This document shows, piece after piece, positions 62,317-64,000 of a DNA stretch of 64,000 bases. The notes beneath the pieces are model-generated. The model searched no databases and had not been told where the DNA came from. It saw only the letters and a list, made by a program, of their open reading frames with translations. Both the position numbers and the translations under genes were made by a program. How positions within the stretch are numbered: position 1 is the stretch's first letter; every line of letters starts with the position of its first letter. The stretch is from contig JBCCVR010000004.1 of assembly GCA_039194995.1 (NCBI GenBank), positions 18,883 to 82,882 on the forward strand, given 5' to 3'. The stretch is from CCY15215 sp039194995. GTDB lineage: Bacteria > Cyanobacteriota > Cyanobacteriia > Cyanobacteriales > Spirulinaceae.

Positions 62317-63490
62317 AACGCCAGATAAACAACAAATATGGGAACAGCATTATCAAGAATGGCGAGATCCCATGCAAATTACTTCCCAATGGCAAGAAGC
62401 CTCAGAAACCGATCGCAAACTCCTAGAATACGAAGTAATAGGAGATTGGTGGGAGATTCTAGAACAATGTAATATTACCCTGTTGGTGACGCGAGAATAC
62501 GAGCATTTGTTAATGGGAATAGGGGTTAAAGAAGGCAGACCGAGAATGACGTATACCAGAATGCCCCATCCATCCGGTTTAACCGTCGATCGCGATCGCG
62601 GTATCGTTCATATTGCCAGCACCCGCAACCCCAATCAAATCTACGATCTAATGCCCGTTCGCGATACATTATCCCGGTTGGATATACCGGGAGAAATACG
62701 AGAAGATTGCCCCTTAATTCCAGTGCGATCGCATTTTTATCCCGGATGCTTATACATTCACGATTTAGCAATTATTGGGGAGAATTTATATGCCAATGCA
62801 GTCGGACATAATGCGATCGCATTATTGGGAAAAGATAGCGCTTATGAGCGAGTTTGGCATCCTCGCTGTATTGAAGTCAACGAACAGCCCATATTCGGAC
62901 AAAATCACATTCAACTCAACTCGATTGCTGCGGGAGATAGTCTCGAAACGTCCTATTTTTCTGCCTCTTGTGCGGAAATTTCCGAGTTGCGTCCCGGACA
63001 CCCGGATTTTCCCGTTGACAGACGCGGGGTTATCTTTTCGGGTCAAACAAGAGAACCGATTGTTAGCGGGCTAACGCGCCCCCATTCTGCCCGATTGTAC
63101 GAAAATAAACTTTGGGTCGATAATAGCGGTTATGGGGAATTTGGCATCGTAGAAAACGGGAAATTTACCGTTGTTTCTCGACTCCTCGGATGGACGAGAG
63201 GATTGTGTTTTTACGATCGCATTGCCTTTGTGGGAACCTCTCGCGTCATTCCTCGCTTTCGTCAATATGCCCCCGGTTTGGATGTCGAAAAAAGCGTTTG
63301 CGGTTTGCACGCGATCGATGTACCATCGGGAAACATTTTAGGCAGTTTAATTTGGCCTTATGGCAATCAAATTTTTGCCCTTGATTGGGTAGAGCATCAG
63401 TTTAGTTCGGGTTTTCCTTTCCTTGTTGAGGAAGAACGCGATCGGGATCGAGATATTAAACTATTTTACTCCTTCGTTGTCGATCGCTGA
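62306..63490 (+). CDS. DUF4915/TIGR03032 family protein
   Basis: From the ATG at 62306 the protein is 394 residues, beta-propeller-like. Recognisable family blocks are MPHPSGLTVDRDRGIVHIAS and HSARLYENKLWVDNSGYG, seen in TIGR03032. These proteins are usually near sulfotransferase and glycan genes, as here, and their role is unknown. It overlaps the glycosyltransferase gene by eleven bases, so co-translation is likely; a longer frame from 62210 adds unlike residues. Confidence 0.82.
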   Translation: MGNKTPDKQQIWEQHYQEWRDPMQITSQWQEASETDRKLLEYEVIGDWWEILEQCNITLLVTREYEHLLMGIGVKEGRPRMTYTRMPHPSGLTVDRDRGIVHIASTRNPNQIYDLMPVRDTLSRLDIPGEIREDCPLIPVRSHFYPGCLYIHDLAIIGENLYANAVGHNAIALLGKDSAYERVWHPRCIEVNEQPIFGQNHIQLNSIAAGDSLETSYFSASCAEISELRPGHPDFPVDRRGVIFSGQTREPIVSGLTRPHSARLYENKLWVDNSGYGEFGIVENGKFTVVSRLLGWTRGLCFYDRIAFVGTSRVIPRFRQYAPGLDVEKSVCGLHAIDVPSGNILGSLIWPYGNQIFALDWVEHQFSSGFPFLVEEERDRDRDIKLFYSFVVDR

Positions 63491-63547
63491 GGCATAAAAC
63501 CTACAGAGAATTTTCTTCCCATTCACCATTATCCATTACCCTCAAAA

Positions 63548-64000
63548 ATGCAAAATTTTAAATTTTTAATGCTTGGTGCAATGTATGAAAATGGTGGCAA
63601 TACCACGCACCGTTTTCTCGACGGACACCCCCAGATGTTTGTTTATCCCTTTGAATCCCAAATTGGGACGAGATTGGTTAGCGATCGCATGGCTTCAATT
63701 TTTCCCGTTAAATATCGTTATCCCGTGTTTTCTCTCGATGCGACATCCTATCAAGATTATAAAGCCATTATTGACGAAGAAGGAAAAGTTAGAGCCAGAA
63801 CACCTCACGTGAGCAAATTTCGTCATATGAAATTTGATTTTAATGACGACGAACGCTGCGAAATTTATCAAAAATATATCCAAGAAACCGGGCGATCGCG
63901 TGCTAATAATGTCGCGGCTTTCTTTCGTTCCACTTTTGATGCTTGGAAAGATTACAAACGCACGGGAAAAGAAGAATTCTACGTGGGATATAGTCCTATA
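63548..64000 (+). CDS. Sulfotransferase-like protein, 5' part
   Basis: A 151-codon frame that is open to the window edge. The start is MQNFKFLMLGAMYENGGNT with THRFLDGHPQMFVYPFESQ, which fits the nucleotide-binding beginning of PAPS-type sulfotransferases, though the normal GxxRSGTT loop is reduced to GAMYENGGNT. The family transfers sulphate to sugars or other small molecules. It is 57 bases after the DUF4915 gene, and likely the next step of the same cluster. Confidence 0.7.
   Translation, partial: MQNFKFLMLGAMYENGGNTTHRFLDGHPQMFVYPFESQIGTRLVSDRMASIFPVKYRYPVFSLDATSYQDYKAIIDEEGKVRARTPHVSKFRHMKFDFNDDERCEIYQKYIQETGRSRANNVAAFFRSTFDAWKDYKRTGKEEFYVGYSPI

Noticed and set aside
63573..63812. Plus-strand frame within the last gene
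   Set aside because: It is out of frame with the sulfotransferase-like gene, which has the recognisable start and stays open to the window edge.
1..64000. CRISPR array, tRNA, rRNA, tmRNA or intact transposase
   Set aside because: No regularly spaced repeats, cloverleaf-like T-loops, or transposase motifs were found by eye; a covariance-model search would be needed to exclude small RNAs fully.

Overview
The window comes from a cyanobacterium. It is saturated with the HIP1 octamer (gcgatcgc), carries a complete kaiABC clock locus, and encodes several families typical of cyanobacteria (XisH/XisI, TxlA-type thioredoxin, DUF3153, a CyaB-like GAF-GAF-PAS cyclase, pentapeptide-repeat proteins with the cyanobacterial helical tail). 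The mix of signalling, accessory and decayed genes suggests a larger-genome, probably filamentous species; that is inference. I found no tRNA, rRNA, CRISPR array or intact insertion sequence.

Layout. 1-605: 3' end of a PabB-like gene. 691-5114: a putative redox operon with a membrane-anchored tandem globin, a five-haem and a six-haem cytochrome c, a one-haem lipoprotein, a di-haem cytochrome b-like membrane protein and a TxlA thioredoxin. 5139-8272: small and housekeeping genes (phosphatase-like protein, ABC ATPase, TPR protein). 8356-11375: five-gene minus-strand cluster in which two paralogous small-gene pairs flank a pentapeptide-repeat protein. 11463-17556: FAD oxidoreductase, membrane protein, HNH nuclease plus DEAH helicase, NAD-dependent sugar reductase. 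17738-25495: membrane GTPase-like protein, polA, DUF3153, Uma2, a Cys-rich small protein, XisH/XisI and decayed gene fragments. 25585-30992: dnaK, hspA and an exported molybdoenzyme. 31038-37452: kaiC, kaiB, kaiA and a divergent histidine kinase with degenerate receiver domains. 37619-40204: a full-length major vault protein homologue. 40274-44287: zinc alcohol dehydrogenase, then a PHO box, a fused pstC-pstA gene and pstB. 44465-52351: transketolase-like enzyme, tandem exported agmatine deiminases, tandem membrane-TPR paralogues. 52455-59823: proA, folB, nuclease-like protein, adenylate cyclase, PhyH dioxygenase, GlcNAc-kinase-like protein. 59892-64000: a surface-glycan or small-molecule cluster (transketolase C-half, methyltransferase, glycosyltransferase, DUF4915, sulfotransferase) that runs off the window.

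How genes work together. The 691-5114 genes read as a path from the membrane quinol pool through a four-histidine di-haem protein to periplasmic multihaem cytochromes; the six-haem protein resembles the hydroxylamine-oxidoreductase family, and flavohaemoglobin-type globins sit at the membrane, so nitrogen-oxide or other small-molecule redox chemistry is a reasonable guess. KaiA, KaiB and KaiC form the oscillator and the divergent kinase is a candidate clock partner. The pst genes lie behind a three-repeat PHO box, and a second such box lies near the PhyH gene. The strongest candidates for unusual biology are the bacterial vault protein, the globin-multihaem operon and the duplicated small-gene/pentapeptide cluster.
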